Of a stretch of 64,000 bases of DNA, positions 1 through 8,118 are shown piece after piece. Position 1 is the stretch's first letter. Every line of letters starts with the position of its first letter. This DNA is from Microbacterium sp. SMR1 (GTDB lineage: Bacteria > Actinomycetota > Actinomycetes > Actinomycetales > Microbacteriaceae): positions 1-64,000 of the forward strand of contig NZ_QMBN01000004.1 of NCBI RefSeq assembly GCF_003289625.1, written 5' to 3'. A model generated the notes under the pieces. The model ran no database searches. It was not told the DNA's origin and worked only from the letters and a program-made list of their open reading frames with translations. The translations under genes and the position numbers were made by a program.

Positions 1-1016
1 TCCCACGAGGTGGCGTTGCCCGCGAGTTCGCGTGCGGTGTTCGCGTCGATGGGGGAGCGCCCCGCGAGGTCGGCCGGCCCCTCGTCCTGACCCATCAATG
101 TCAGGGCCGACACCGCGACCTGCACGTGAGCGCGGATCGCTCCCAGCGTTCCGTTTCCGTCACCGCTTGCGGTGGGATCGAGAGCGGGCGTCGCGGCGAG
201 GAGGAGGTCGGAGAACACGTCGGCGCGGACCTGGTCGATCGTGCGGGCGTCGTCGACGAACGACGACCCGTCGCGAATCGTCGTGTCGGCATCGGATGCG
301 CCACCGTTTGCGTCGGCTCGAGTGTCAGGCGTGCCAGGCGCATCAGCCTGCGCCCGCGCGTTGATGATCTCCCGCGCCTGCCGGGTGAGCCGGTCCACGA
401 TCCCGTCCGCGATCACCGTCGGCAGCGTCGCGATCAGGTCAGACATCCCATCCGCCCCGGCCTGCACCCACACGCACCGCCCCGCGGCGGCTTCCTCGTG
501 CCGCTCCGTGAACGTCCGCGGGTGCATCCGCTCCGCGATCATCCGCAACGCGTCCCGCACCCGGTTGGGTCTCTCGCCCTCGCACCGCTCGATCGCGACC
601 CGCTCGAACTCCGCCCGGCCCGCCACGGGCACGAGGCATCCGACCTCCTGGATCACCCGCACATGCCCCCGGACGATGCGCCCGTCCTCCCAGGCCGCCA
701 TCGTCACCGGGTAGTTCTCGACGAGATCCCGGGCTTCATCGATGCGTCGCTGCAACGTCCGGTCGGTCGCGACGAACACCCCGGCCAGCTCCGCGGCGAT
801 CCCGCGCAGCGCCATCTCGCGCGCCTTGACCTTCTCCGACGCACCCGCGGTCTGCCTCTCAGCCAGCACCCCGGCCGCGGCGAGCACCCGAACCTCACGG
901 ATCTGCGCCAACCGCGCAGCATCCGAAACGCTCTCGGCGTCCGCGACGAGCTGAGCGAGGGCGTCGACATCGCTGTCGCTGCCCATCCCGCTGCCGAGCC
1001 CGCCATTCGAATGCAT
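1..1016 (-). CDS. DUF222/13E12-family protein (probable HNH endonuclease), 3' end outside window
   Basis: Reading from an ATG at 1016 leftwards, the frame stays open for 338 codons to the window edge. The protein starts MHSNGGLGSGMGSDSDVDALAQ and has the helical DUF222 pattern: an alanine/glutamate-rich N-terminal helix bundle, then VVIQEV-like and ERMHPRTFTERHEEAA segments (about residues 135-185). Family members usually run 400-550 residues and end in an HNH nuclease domain; that part would lie beyond position 1 and cannot be seen. These proteins are numerous in actinobacterial genomes and their role is unclear (retained homing-type or mobile nucleases are suspected). The family call is firm; nuclease activity is inferred only. 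Confidence 0.8.
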   Translation of the reverse strand, partial: MHSNGGLGSGMGSDSDVDALAQLVADAESVSDAARLAQIREVRVLAAAGVLAERQTAGASEKVKAREMALRGIAAELAGVFVATDRTLQRRIDEARDLVENYPVTMAAWEDGRIVRGHVRVIQEVGCLVPVAGRAEFERVAIERCEGERPNRVRDALRMIAERMHPRTFTERHEEAAAGRCVWVQAGADGMSDLIATLPTVIADGIVDRLTRQAREIINARAQADAPGTPDTRADANGGASDADTTIRDGSSFVDDARTIDQVRADVFSDLLLAATPALDPTASGDGNGTLGAIRAHVQVAVSALTLMGQDEGPADLAGRSPIDANTARELAGNATSW

Positions 1017-1167
1017 GTTCTAATGTTGCCACGGACCCCCGACATCGCGCCCTGACTTTCCACAGACGCGCGCGGGGCACCGAACCCGCCCGGTCAGCCC
1101 GACAATGCACCGTGCCCGAGCCCGCCACCGCGCCAAAACGTGCACCGCGCCAGAGTGCTCCACCGCG

Positions 1168-4100
1168 TCAGTCCCAGCGTTCGATGACGGCGAGATCGCC
1201 CGCCACCGCGCCCCCGCGACGCGCCTCTGCCAGGAGGGCGAGTGCTTCCGGGCTGTCGACGAAATGGAGCGTGCACGGACCGACGGTCCGCTGCCAATCC
1301 TCCGCGAAGGAGTGCAGACGCCCGCCGGCCATGCCGAACGACGCGGGCACGGCCAAGAACTGCGACCGGCCCTGCCCGCCACCCCCGCCGCGCGCACCGC
1401 CCCCACCGCGGGCGCGCTTCAGCAGCCACCGTACGAGCGGCGATCGGCCGCCGGCATCCACCTGCAGCAGGAATCGCGGCGTGCGTATCGGTCCGAGCAG
1501 CTCCGACATCGCTCCGGCGAAGACGTGCTGCTCGGCGAGGGTGGCATGGGTCAGGCGCAGTTCGAGGTGCTGGAAGCCGCCGGCATCCGTCGGTCGCTCG
1601 ACGATCACCTCCGGCGTCGCCCCGTTGCCGATGCGTCCCGCGCGCTGCAATGCGGCCACGACGGTGCGCGCGATGCGGCGATGCAGCTCCGGCGCCTCAG
1701 CGTGGGCTCGACGGGAGCCCCACCAGGCGCGAGCGACCGGCGCACCGGCGGCCACGGCGCCGATCAGCGCCACCGCCCCGGCCGTGACCCCTGCCACGCC
1801 GACCGCGCCGACCCCGCCGGCGACCATGAGCGCGAGCGCCGCCGCGGCGACGATGCCTGCGGTTGCCGTGCCGCCCCCGAGCACGGCATCCGCTCGGCGC
1901 CGCGTTCGGAAAGTGGGGTCGGCGGCGCGCCGGACGATCACGGTCTCCGTCGACTCCCGGTCCAGGTAGTCCGTTCCGATCTGCCATGACGCCCGCGAGA
2001 GTTCTCGCGGCTCGACGACCGTCAGGGAATCGAGCTTGTCCGCCGACGGGAGAGAACCCGGCGCGAGCAGGCGTCGCTGCTCGGCCGTCAGCGCGCCGGC
2101 GAGCCCGCGGGCGATGCGGCGGGGATCGTCGCGGTGCACGCCCCACAGGCGCGCCTGCTTGCGCCGCAGTCGCGAGAGATCGGGGGCCGCGTCGATCGGC
2201 GACGACGGCGGAAGCAGCGCGGTGACCGTCCAGATATGCGCGACCTTCTCGGGCCAGTCCGGGTCGAGGCGCAACGCGCGTCCGCGCAGCTGCTGCGTCG
2301 CGGGGGCTGTCGCCACCGATGACAGATCGATGAGCGTGTTCACCGCGGGACAGTCCCACCCCTCGCCGAAGAGGCCGCGGGTACCGACGACGACGTCGAG
2401 CTGGCCGCGGCTCAGCAGGGTCGCGGCGGCACGGACGAAGCCCGCGGCACCGACGCCGGGAGCGGAGATCTCGGTCACCGCCGGATTCTCGGCGACGGCC
2501 GCGGTCGCCACCTCGACCCCCAGGGCCGCTGCCCACGCTTCAGCCAACGAACCGGCGTGACGCGCCGCGATGCGCGTCGTCGATCCGGTGACCAGGGCAC
2601 CGCGCAGGTCGGCGGTCGCGGCATCCGTCGCCAGGACGTCGAAGGTCCGCAACGCGCCCGCGCGGCTGACGAGTCCACCGTGGCGGTTGCCGTGTTCGCT
2701 GAAATCGGACACGACCAGTGCGCGCAAGCGCGTGCCCATCCGGTCGCGTTCGAGGCGGAGGATGTCGCATACCGCGCGGTCCTTCGACAGCGATGACGCC
2801 AGCATCGTGTCGATGGGGTCGCGCGTGCGGCGCAGGCCACGGTCGGTCAGCGAGAAGCCGAAGTCGGCGAGTGCCGACCGGATCCGATCCCACCGGTCTC
2901 GGGCGGCCGGGTCGGGCAGCACGCGGTCGAGCGCGAAACGGCCCAGCAGTCGCAGCGACTCCTCCGTCGTCGGCTTTCGTCGGGCTGCGGCCGGCAGGCG
3001 TGCGACGAGCGGATGGTCGGGATGAACGGTCGCGAGCATCGCCGCCGCAGCCTCGGCGCCCGCGAAATCGTCGGCGAAGGCTCGCGCGAGGCGGATGTCG
3101 GCGTCGTTCGGCGCCGCGCGTGACGATGAGGCCGGCGGCGGGGGAGCGAGCGCCGGCCCCGGCGTCTCGGCGTCGCCGTCCGCATCCGCGCCGGCCTTGC
3201 CCTCGGCCGGAGGCTGGAGCATCCCGATGAGATGTGCGGCCCCGTCGCCGTGGGCGAAGGTCGAGCGGATGAGCACCGTGAGGCCGGTGGCGGCGCCCGA
3301 CAGGAACGCGAGCTCGTCCGTCGTCGGCTCGACGAACCGCACGTACTCGCGGTACGGGGCGAGATTGCCCTCGCGGACGACCGCAGGGATCGGCACCTCG
3401 TAGTCGACCTCGCCGAGGAGCGAGGTGTAGTTGTCGTACGCGTTGCCGTCGTCGGGCGAGGGGAGCGTCGCGGTCAGGCCGACCACGAGCGGAGACCTGC
3501 CCGCGTCGCGCAGCCGTGCCACCAGAGCCGCGACGACGAGCGCCCAGTGGTCGAGCAGGTGATGGCACTCGTCGAGGACGACGGTGTCGACGCCGTGGTC
3601 GACGAGGCGCTCGATCAGCGCGCGAGCATTGGGGTGCAGTGCCCGCGACAGGGCGTCCGGGTCCTCCTGGGCGATGCGGCGTCGCAGCGTGCGCGAGCGC
3701 CGGGCTATCCCGGCGGCGTACGCGCGGTGGTTGCCCGAGCGCAGAGCGTCGAGCCAGGCGGATGCCGCATCCGCCGACCGGCCGTCCGCCTCGAGTTCGT
3801 GCAGCCAGCGCTCGTGGGCGAGCGCTGCGAGGGGATTCTCGCCGTCGAGCACGCTCAGCGACTGGTATGTCAGCGCCGTCAGTTCGCCCGGGGCTTCGCT
3901 CGTGGTCGAGACGGCGCCGGCCTCGGGGGCCAGCCGCCGCGCCTCGGCGGCCCACTGGTCGCGAATGGTGATCGTCGGGGCGAGGACGAGGGTCCGCGTC
4001 CCGCGCCGCATCGCGAGCAGGAGCCCGAGCAGGGTCTTGCCCGAACCGGGCGGAGCGACGATGTGCAGCGGACCGGGGCCGGAGGCGTCGACCCGTTCGA

Positions 4101-4176
4101 GCGCGTCGGCCTGATAGTGCCGCAACCGTCCGTCGAAGAGCCAGCGCCGAAGGGGAGCCTCGACCTCCGGCGACAT
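1168..4176 (-). CDS. DEAD/DEAH-box superfamily 2 helicase with hydrophobic insert
   Basis: 1002 residues. Helicase motifs are readable in order: Walker A APPGSGKT (41-48), LVLAPT (motif Ia), DECH box (202-205), GLTATLP (motif III, 233-239), and a C-terminal RecA lobe with GEGWDCPAVNTLID and QQLRGRALR (motifs V and VI, around 610-650). After the helicase core, near residues 750-800, there are two long Ala/Gly/Val stretches able to span a membrane, ending at VARAWWGSRRAH. A C-terminal domain of about 190 residues follows, interrupted by a Gly-rich linker (ARGGGGARGGGGGQG). The helicase identity is secure; substrate and role are not known. The membrane-like segments are unusual for this fold and may anchor it. 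Transcribed alone, divergent from rpmB. Confidence 0.85.
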   Translation of the reverse strand: MSPEVEAPLRRWLFDGRLRHYQADALERVDASGPGPLHIVAPPGSGKTLLGLLLAMRRGTRTLVLAPTITIRDQWAAEARRLAPEAGAVSTTSEAPGELTALTYQSLSVLDGENPLAALAHERWLHELEADGRSADAASAWLDALRSGNHRAYAAGIARRSRTLRRRIAQEDPDALSRALHPNARALIERLVDHGVDTVVLDECHHLLDHWALVVAALVARLRDAGRSPLVVGLTATLPSPDDGNAYDNYTSLLGEVDYEVPIPAVVREGNLAPYREYVRFVEPTTDELAFLSGAATGLTVLIRSTFAHGDGAAHLIGMLQPPAEGKAGADADGDAETPGPALAPPPPASSSRAAPNDADIRLARAFADDFAGAEAAAAMLATVHPDHPLVARLPAAARRKPTTEESLRLLGRFALDRVLPDPAARDRWDRIRSALADFGFSLTDRGLRRTRDPIDTMLASSLSKDRAVCDILRLERDRMGTRLRALVVSDFSEHGNRHGGLVSRAGALRTFDVLATDAATADLRGALVTGSTTRIAARHAGSLAEAWAAALGVEVATAAVAENPAVTEISAPGVGAAGFVRAAATLLSRGQLDVVVGTRGLFGEGWDCPAVNTLIDLSSVATAPATQQLRGRALRLDPDWPEKVAHIWTVTALLPPSSPIDAAPDLSRLRRKQARLWGVHRDDPRRIARGLAGALTAEQRRLLAPGSLPSADKLDSLTVVEPRELSRASWQIGTDYLDRESTETVIVRRAADPTFRTRRRADAVLGGGTATAGIVAAAALALMVAGGVGAVGVAGVTAGAVALIGAVAAGAPVARAWWGSRRAHAEAPELHRRIARTVVAALQRAGRIGNGATPEVIVERPTDAGGFQHLELRLTHATLAEQHVFAGAMSELLGPIRTPRFLLQVDAGGRSPLVRWLLKRARGGGGARGGGGGQGRSQFLAVPASFGMAGGRLHSFAEDWQRTVGPCTLHFVDSPEALALLAEARRGGAVAGDLAVIERWD

Positions 4177-4238
4177 AGCGGCAGTATGGCAGACCGCCCC
4201 GACGCGGCATCCGCGGGTCTCCTCCGGCCGGTCGCCCG

Positions 4239-4269
4239 GTCAAGGCGACACGCCGTCGCGTGCTAGACT
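4239..4269 (+). promoter_or_regulatory. possible promoter of the rpmB-rpmG-rpsN operon
   Basis: TAGACT at 4264-4269 fits a sigma-A -10 element. The upstream half is weak (GTCAAG at 4239-4244, 19-bp spacing). If used, it gives a leader of about 135 nt before rpmB. The leader contains overlapping small hairpins at about 4374-4395 (CACCG/CGGTG and ACCGT/ACGGT alternatives) just ahead of the AAGGAG ribosome site. No Zur-type operator is visible. Confidence 0.35.
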
Positions 4270-4409
4270 GACTGTTTGTCTGCGCGCACTCCAGCACGCA
4301 GTACGTACCCACTCCCCATCACAGGCCCGAAACGGCCGGATGAGGCGCGGGTGCAGACAAGGGATCTTGGGTGGCACCGTCCGGTGTCACGGTACTAAGG
4401 AGAATCACT

Positions 4410-4646
4410 ATGGCAGCAGTGTGCCAGGTGACCGGAGCAGTTCCCGGCTTCGGTCACAACATCTCGCACTCGCACCGCCGGACGAAGCGTCGCTTCGACC
4501 CGAACGTGCAGAAGAAGACCTACTACGTTCCTTCGCTCGGTCGCAAGATCACGCTGAACGTGTCGGCTAAGGGCATCAAGGTCATCGACGCCCGCGGCAT
4601 CGAGTCGGTCGTCAAGGACCTCATCGCGAAGGGTGTGAAGCTCTAA
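4410..4646 (+). CDS. rpmB: 50S ribosomal protein L28 (cysteine-poor type)
   Basis: 78 residues starting [20 protein letters not shown]. The [18 protein letters not shown] core is diagnostic of L28. The start is set by AAGGAG at 4397-4402 and by alignment with the family; an in-frame ATG 13 codons upstream has no ribosome site. It has a single cysteine and lacks the paired CxxC motifs of zinc-binding L28, so it is the C-minus form, like mycobacterial RpmB2. Its TAA overlaps the ATG of rpmG (TAATG), so the two are translationally coupled. Part of the large ribosomal subunit. Confidence 0.97.
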   Translation: MAAVCQVTGAVPGFGHNISHSHRRTKRRFDPNVQKKTYYVPSLGRKITLNVSAKGIKVIDARGIESVVKDLIAKGVKL

Positions 4647-4816
4647 TGGCGAAGAAGGCTCAGGACGTACGTCCGATCATCAAGCTCCGTTCGACCGCCG
4701 GTACGGGGTACACCTACGTGACGCGTAAGAACCGTCGCAACAACCCCGACCGCATCGTGCTCAAGAAGTACGACCCGGTGATCCGCAAGCACGTCGAATT
4801 CCGAGAGGAGCGCTGA
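4646..4816 (+). CDS. rpmG: 50S ribosomal protein L33 (cysteine-free type)
   Basis: 56 residues, starting [19 protein letters not shown] and ending [29 protein letters not shown] is the L33 signature. It contains no cysteine, so it is the zinc-independent C-minus form. The ATG overlaps the rpmB stop codon; rpsN starts 4 nt after its TGA. A structural component of the large ribosomal subunit near the tRNA exit site. Confidence 0.97.
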   Translation: MAKKAQDVRPIIKLRSTAGTGYTYVTRKNRRNNPDRIVLKKYDPVIRKHVEFREER

Positions 4817-4820
4817 TCTC

Positions 4821-5126
4821 ATGGCTAAGAAGAGCAAGATCGCGCGCAACAACCAGCGTGAAGAGGTCGTCGCCCGCTACGCCGAGAAGCGTGCCGAGCT
4901 GAAGAAGACCCTCGTCGACCCGAACGCGACCGACGAGGCCCGCGAGGCTGCCCGCGTCGGCCTGCAGAAGCTCCCGCGCAACGCGTCGCCGGTCCGCATC
5001 CGCAAGCGTGACGCCATCGACGGTCGCCCCCGTGGCCACCTCTCGAAGTTCGGCATCTCGCGCGTTCGCTTCCGCGACATGGCGCACAAGGGCGAGCTGC
5101 CCGGTGTGACCAAGTCGAGCTGGTAA
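4821..5126 (+). CDS. rpsN: 30S ribosomal protein S14 (zinc-independent, long form)
   Basis: 101 residues, [20 protein letters not shown] at the start and [13 protein letters not shown] at the end. The [21 protein letters not shown] block is the S14 core. The length of about 100 residues and the lack of the four zinc-ligand cysteines place it in the long C-minus class (the zinc form is about 61 residues). Last gene of rpmB-rpmG-rpsN, the same trio as the mycobacterial rpmB2-rpmG1-rpsN2 alternative set. Here the lack of an obvious Zur site suggests it may be the normal set rather than a zinc-starvation one. Confidence 0.97.
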   Translation: MAKKSKIARNNQREEVVARYAEKRAELKKTLVDPNATDEAREAARVGLQKLPRNASPVRIRKRDAIDGRPRGHLSKFGISRVRFRDMAHKGELPGVTKSSW

Positions 5127-5146
5127 GCCAGCCCGCGTAGAGCACC

Positions 5147-5182
5147 GAAGCCCCCGTACCGATTCGTCGGGACGGGGGCTTC
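5147..5182 (+). terminator. hairpin terminator after rpsN
   Basis: Perfect 11-bp stem GAAGCCCCCGT / ACGGGGGCTTC with a 14-nt loop, 20 nt after the rpsN stop. It is followed by only a weak T run (GTCGTT). It also lies at the end of the convergent deoR operon, so it may work in both directions. Confidence 0.8.
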
Positions 5183-5235
5183 GTCGTTCCCCGGCCCGGC
5201 CGCTGCCCCCTGGCCTCAGGCGGGCCTCCGGCCGG

Positions 5236-6015
5236 TCAGGCTCGGACGAGGTCGACGCCGGCCGCGGCGAGGTCGTCGGCTGCGGCGGTCGGCAGGTTGG
5301 CGTCGGTGATGACGCTGCCGAGCTCATCGAGCCGCAGAGCGCGGTACTTGGCGAACCGGCCGTACTTGGAGCTGTCGGCCATCAGCACCGATCGTTCCGC
5401 CGATTCGACCGCCGCGCGTTTCGCCTCGATCTTCGCCTCGACGGGTGTCGTGATGCCGTGGCTCAGGTCCCACGAGCTCGAGGAGATGAACGCCAGGTCG
5501 AGCGACAGCTCGGCGAGCGAGAGGCGGGTGAGGCGCCCGATCGTCGAGAGGTTGGTCTTGTCGACGCGGCCGCCGACGCAGATCAGGTCGACGCTCGGGT
5601 GGTCGATGAAGGTCTGCACGGTCGCGAGGTCGTTCGTCACGACCGTGAGGTCGACGACGTGCTCGAGGTGCGGCCGCATGGCTTGGACGGTCGTTCCCGC
5701 GTCGAGGTAGACCGTCATCGTGTCGCGCACCAGAGCCGCCGCGGCCTGCGCGATGGCGGACTTCTCCGCGACGTCGGTCGCGGCCTTCTCGGCGCGCGTC
5801 GGCTCCGAGAGCAGTCGCGGCGCGAGTTTGACCCCGCCCGTGGTCGAGTGCGCGAGCCCCTGCTCCTCGAGCGCGGCGACATCCCGGCGCACGGTCATCT
5901 GACTCACGCCGAGCAGATCGCTGAGCTGGCGAAAGCTGAGCACGTGTTCGCGGTGCAGGTGCTGGACGATGGTCGCCCGCCGCTGGTCGGGGATCATCGG
6001 AGCCGCATCCGTCAT
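5236..6015 (-). CDS. DeoR/GlpR-family transcriptional regulator of the acid-sugar operon
   Basis: 259 residues. The N-terminal winged helix (LSFRQLSDLLGVSQMTVRRDVAALEEQG, about 26-53) is the DeoR type. The rest is a DeoR C-terminal sugar-phosphate sensor with VYLDAGTTVQAM, VVTNDLATV and VGGRVDKTNLSTIG motifs. A start at the second methionine (MIPDQRRATI) is possible. It is the last gene of a leftward operon after the OtnC-like and OtnK-like genes, 25 bp after the former. DeoR proteins commonly govern tetronate/threonate catabolic clusters, so it probably represses the divergent promoter region around 8000 and releases on a phosphorylated intermediate (inference). Confidence 0.9.
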   Translation of the reverse strand: MTDAAPMIPDQRRATIVQHLHREHVLSFRQLSDLLGVSQMTVRRDVAALEEQGLAHSTTGGVKLAPRLLSEPTRAEKAATDVAEKSAIAQAAAALVRDTMTVYLDAGTTVQAMRPHLEHVVDLTVVTNDLATVQTFIDHPSVDLICVGGRVDKTNLSTIGRLTRLSLAELSLDLAFISSSSWDLSHGITTPVEAKIEAKRAAVESAERSVLMADSSKYGRFAKYRALRLDELGSVITDANLPTAAADDLAAAGVDLVRA

Positions 6016-6040
6016 CGGCGCCCTTTCCGTCCCGGCCAGC

Positions 6041-6688
6041 CTACTGATCCGTGGCGTCGCTCCACGGCATGCCCCACCGTCGCGTGATCGCGGCGACCTG
6101 CGCGGCGGGGATGAGGCGGCGCGGCTTGCCCTCGGTGAGCAGGGCGATGCGGCAGGCCTCCTCGAGCTCTATCGTGCTGTCGACGGCGGTCGCGGCGTCC
6201 TCGCCGCTGACGACCGCGCCGTGGTTGGCGAGCAGCGCGGCGCGGAACGGATGCGGGCTGCCGGTGATGAGCGCCCCCATCGCCGGGTCGCCCGGCGCGA
6301 CGAACTCGAGCAGCGGAGTCTGACCCACGCGCATGAGCGCGTAGGGGGTCAGCGGCGGGATCGCGCTGTGCGCGGACCATGGCTCGAGGCACGACAGGGC
6401 GACGGCGGAGGGCGAGTGGACGTGCACCACGGCACGATGCGCCGGGTTCTTGGTGTAGAGCGCGACGTGCAGCGACACCTCTTTCGACGGGCGCGCCCCG
6501 CCGAGGTGCGCGCCCTCGGGCGAGAGTTCGGCGATGTCCGCCGGCTGCAGGGCGCCGAGGCGCGTTCCCGTCCCCGACATCAGGATGCGGTCGCCCGCGC
6601 GCACGCTCACGTTGCCGGAGCTGCCCGGGCTGAGCCCTGCCTCGACGAGCGCGCGGCCGGCGGCGATGAGGTCGTCGATCGCGGTCAC
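6041..6688 (-). CDS. otnC: class II aldolase/decarboxylase, OtnC-like (3-oxo-tetronate 4-phosphate decarboxylase)
   Basis: 215 residues from a GTG at 6688 whose GTGA overlaps the stop of the upstream kinase gene. It belongs to the class II aldolase/adducin family: SPGSSGNVSVR phosphate loop near residue 20, metal-binding HVH in VVHVHSPSAVAL, and a later LLANHGAVVSG motif. In characterised clusters (Zhang et al. work on DUF1537 kinases) this enzyme decarboxylates the 4-phosphorylated 3-oxo acid made by the neighbouring kinase, giving a triose phosphate such as dihydroxyacetone phosphate. The exact stereochemistry of the substrate cannot be read from sequence; 3-oxo-isoapionate 4-phosphate is an alternative. 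Confidence 0.82.
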   Translation of the reverse strand: MTAIDDLIAAGRALVEAGLSPGSSGNVSVRAGDRILMSGTGTRLGALQPADIAELSPEGAHLGGARPSKEVSLHVALYTKNPAHRAVVHVHSPSAVALSCLEPWSAHSAIPPLTPYALMRVGQTPLLEFVAPGDPAMGALITGSPHPFRAALLANHGAVVSGEDAATAVDSTIELEEACRIALLTEGKPRRLIPAAQVAAITRRWGMPWSDATDQ

Positions 6689-7917
6689 GCGAGCACCTCC
6701 CAGGCCGCGGTGAACAGGTCGGTCGCGCCGAAGTTGCCGCTCTTGAGCGCCAGCGCGACGTGCCGTCCGTCGCTCGTCGTCGCCCCGCTCCAGCAGACCC
6801 CGGGCGCGAGCTGCGGGCCGATGTCGAGCAGCGAGACGCCGAGTCGCTGTACGACGGCCCCGCTCGTCTCGCCGCCCGCGACGATGATCCGGTGCACCGC
6901 CTCGCCCGCGACCAGCTCGGCGGCGACGCCCGCCAGCACGTCCTCCACGGCGGCCGACACGTCGGCGGCCCCGGCGCGGATGTCGCTCAGCTCGGCGACC
7001 GAGTAGACGACGGGCACGTCTTCGACGGGCAGTGACCGCACCCAGGCGACGATCCCGCTGATCTCGTCCTGCGGGTGGTCGAGTGCCCGATCGAGGTCGA
7101 CCTGCCGCAGCGGGCATCCGGCGGCGTCGGCGTGCGCGATCTGCGCTCGCGTGGTGCGCGACGCCGAGCCGCACACGACCAGGCGCCCGGGGCCCACCGG
7201 CGCGAGGCCGCGGGGCGCGGCATCCGCGGGGCCGTCGATGCCCGCCGCGAGCGCGGCCCCGCCCGACAGCACCCGCAGGTGCGCGGAGGCGGCGGCGATG
7301 GTCGCGAGATCGGCATCCGTGACGGCATCGACGATCAGATAGCCCGGTGCGGCGCCGTCGATCACAGCGCGCAGCGCGTCCCGTCCCGCGCGCACGGTGC
7401 TCAGGGGGATCTCGGCGATGGCGGCCCGCGTCTGCGGCCCGAGGATGTCGCGCAGGCGCGAGCGGGTCATCGGCGTCAGCGGGTGGTGGCGCATCGAGGA
7501 GTTCTCGAGCAGGTCGTCACCGACGTAGAGCAGGCCATCGCGCACGGTCCGCCCGTTGGCGGGGAACGCGGGCACGACGACGGTGCGGTCGGCGTCGACG
7601 CGACGGAGGACGGCGTCGAGGACGGGGCCGATGTTGCCCTCGTCCGTGGAATCGAACGTCGAGCAGTACTTCACGTAGAGACGCTCGGCACCGGCGCCGA
7701 GCAGCCGGTCGACCGCGCGCTCGGATGCCGCGACGGCGGTGCTCACGGGAGCCGTCCGCGTCTTGAGGGCGACGACGACGGCGTCGAGTCCGTCGAGGCG
7801 CTCCGGCTCGACCGGGAGGTCTCCGATGACGACCGCGGTGCGCATGCCGCGCTCGCGCAGGGTCGTCGCGAGATCGGTCGCGCCGGTGAAGTCGTCGGCG
7901 ATGGCGCCGATAAGCAT
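6685..7917 (-). CDS. otnK: four-carbon acid sugar kinase (OtnK/DUF1537 family)
   Basis: 410 residues from the ATG at 7917 (MLIGAIADDFTGATDLA), which has an AGAGG site 8-12 nt upstream; a 21-codon longer reading from 7980 lacks family similarity. The ADDFTGATD N-terminal motif is the acid-binding signature and VAGGETSGAVV (near residue 350) belongs to the nucleotide-binding domain. The length matches the family. It phosphorylates a 3-oxo-tetronate (or related 4-5 carbon acid) using ATP. First gene of the leftward kinase-aldolase-DeoR operon, divergent from the dehydrogenase/permease pair. Confidence 0.88.
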   Translation of the reverse strand: MLIGAIADDFTGATDLATTLRERGMRTAVVIGDLPVEPERLDGLDAVVVALKTRTAPVSTAVAASERAVDRLLGAGAERLYVKYCSTFDSTDEGNIGPVLDAVLRRVDADRTVVVPAFPANGRTVRDGLLYVGDDLLENSSMRHHPLTPMTRSRLRDILGPQTRAAIAEIPLSTVRAGRDALRAVIDGAAPGYLIVDAVTDADLATIAAASAHLRVLSGGAALAAGIDGPADAAPRGLAPVGPGRLVVCGSASRTTRAQIAHADAAGCPLRQVDLDRALDHPQDEISGIVAWVRSLPVEDVPVVYSVAELSDIRAGAADVSAAVEDVLAGVAAELVAGEAVHRIIVAGGETSGAVVQRLGVSLLDIGPQLAPGVCWSGATTSDGRHVALALKSGNFGATDLFTAAWEVLA

Positions 7918-8003
7918 GGGGAACCTCTTCGTCGGGGTGGTCCGGTCCGCGGGAGCAGAACCGGGGCGGGGATCGACCATGACGGCGGATCCCCCTCAGT
8001 CTA

Positions 8004-8052
8004 TGTGACTATTTGGGAACATTTTTGACAATCTGTGAGAAACGATTACAGT
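8004..8052 (+). promoter_or_regulatory. promoter and repeated TGTGA boxes between kinase and dehydrogenase genes
   Basis: TTGACA at 8025-8030, 16 bp, then TACAGT at 8047-8052 is a good rightward promoter for the dehydrogenase gene. Direct TGTGA repeats at 8004-8008 and 8034-8038 are 30 bp apart (about three helical turns) and flank the -35, a plausible layout for the DeoR-family repressor encoded in the cluster. The 8000-8055 stretch is notably AT-rich compared with its surroundings. Confidence 0.55.
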
Positions 8053-8118
8053 TGCAGGCGCTCCCCGGGGTCCGCGACGGACCTTCGACCACTCTCGACG
8101 ACGAAAACAGGAACAACG

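Noticed and set aside
1105-1989. Long rightward frames opposite the helicase
   Set aside because: Arg/Pro-rich frames without ribosome sites or family motifs, typical antisense artefacts of GC-rich coding DNA; the same applies to the many long frames opposite or within other genes.
4177-4409. Zur operator before rpmB
   Set aside because: No palindromic TGAAAATGATTTTCA-like sequence could be found.
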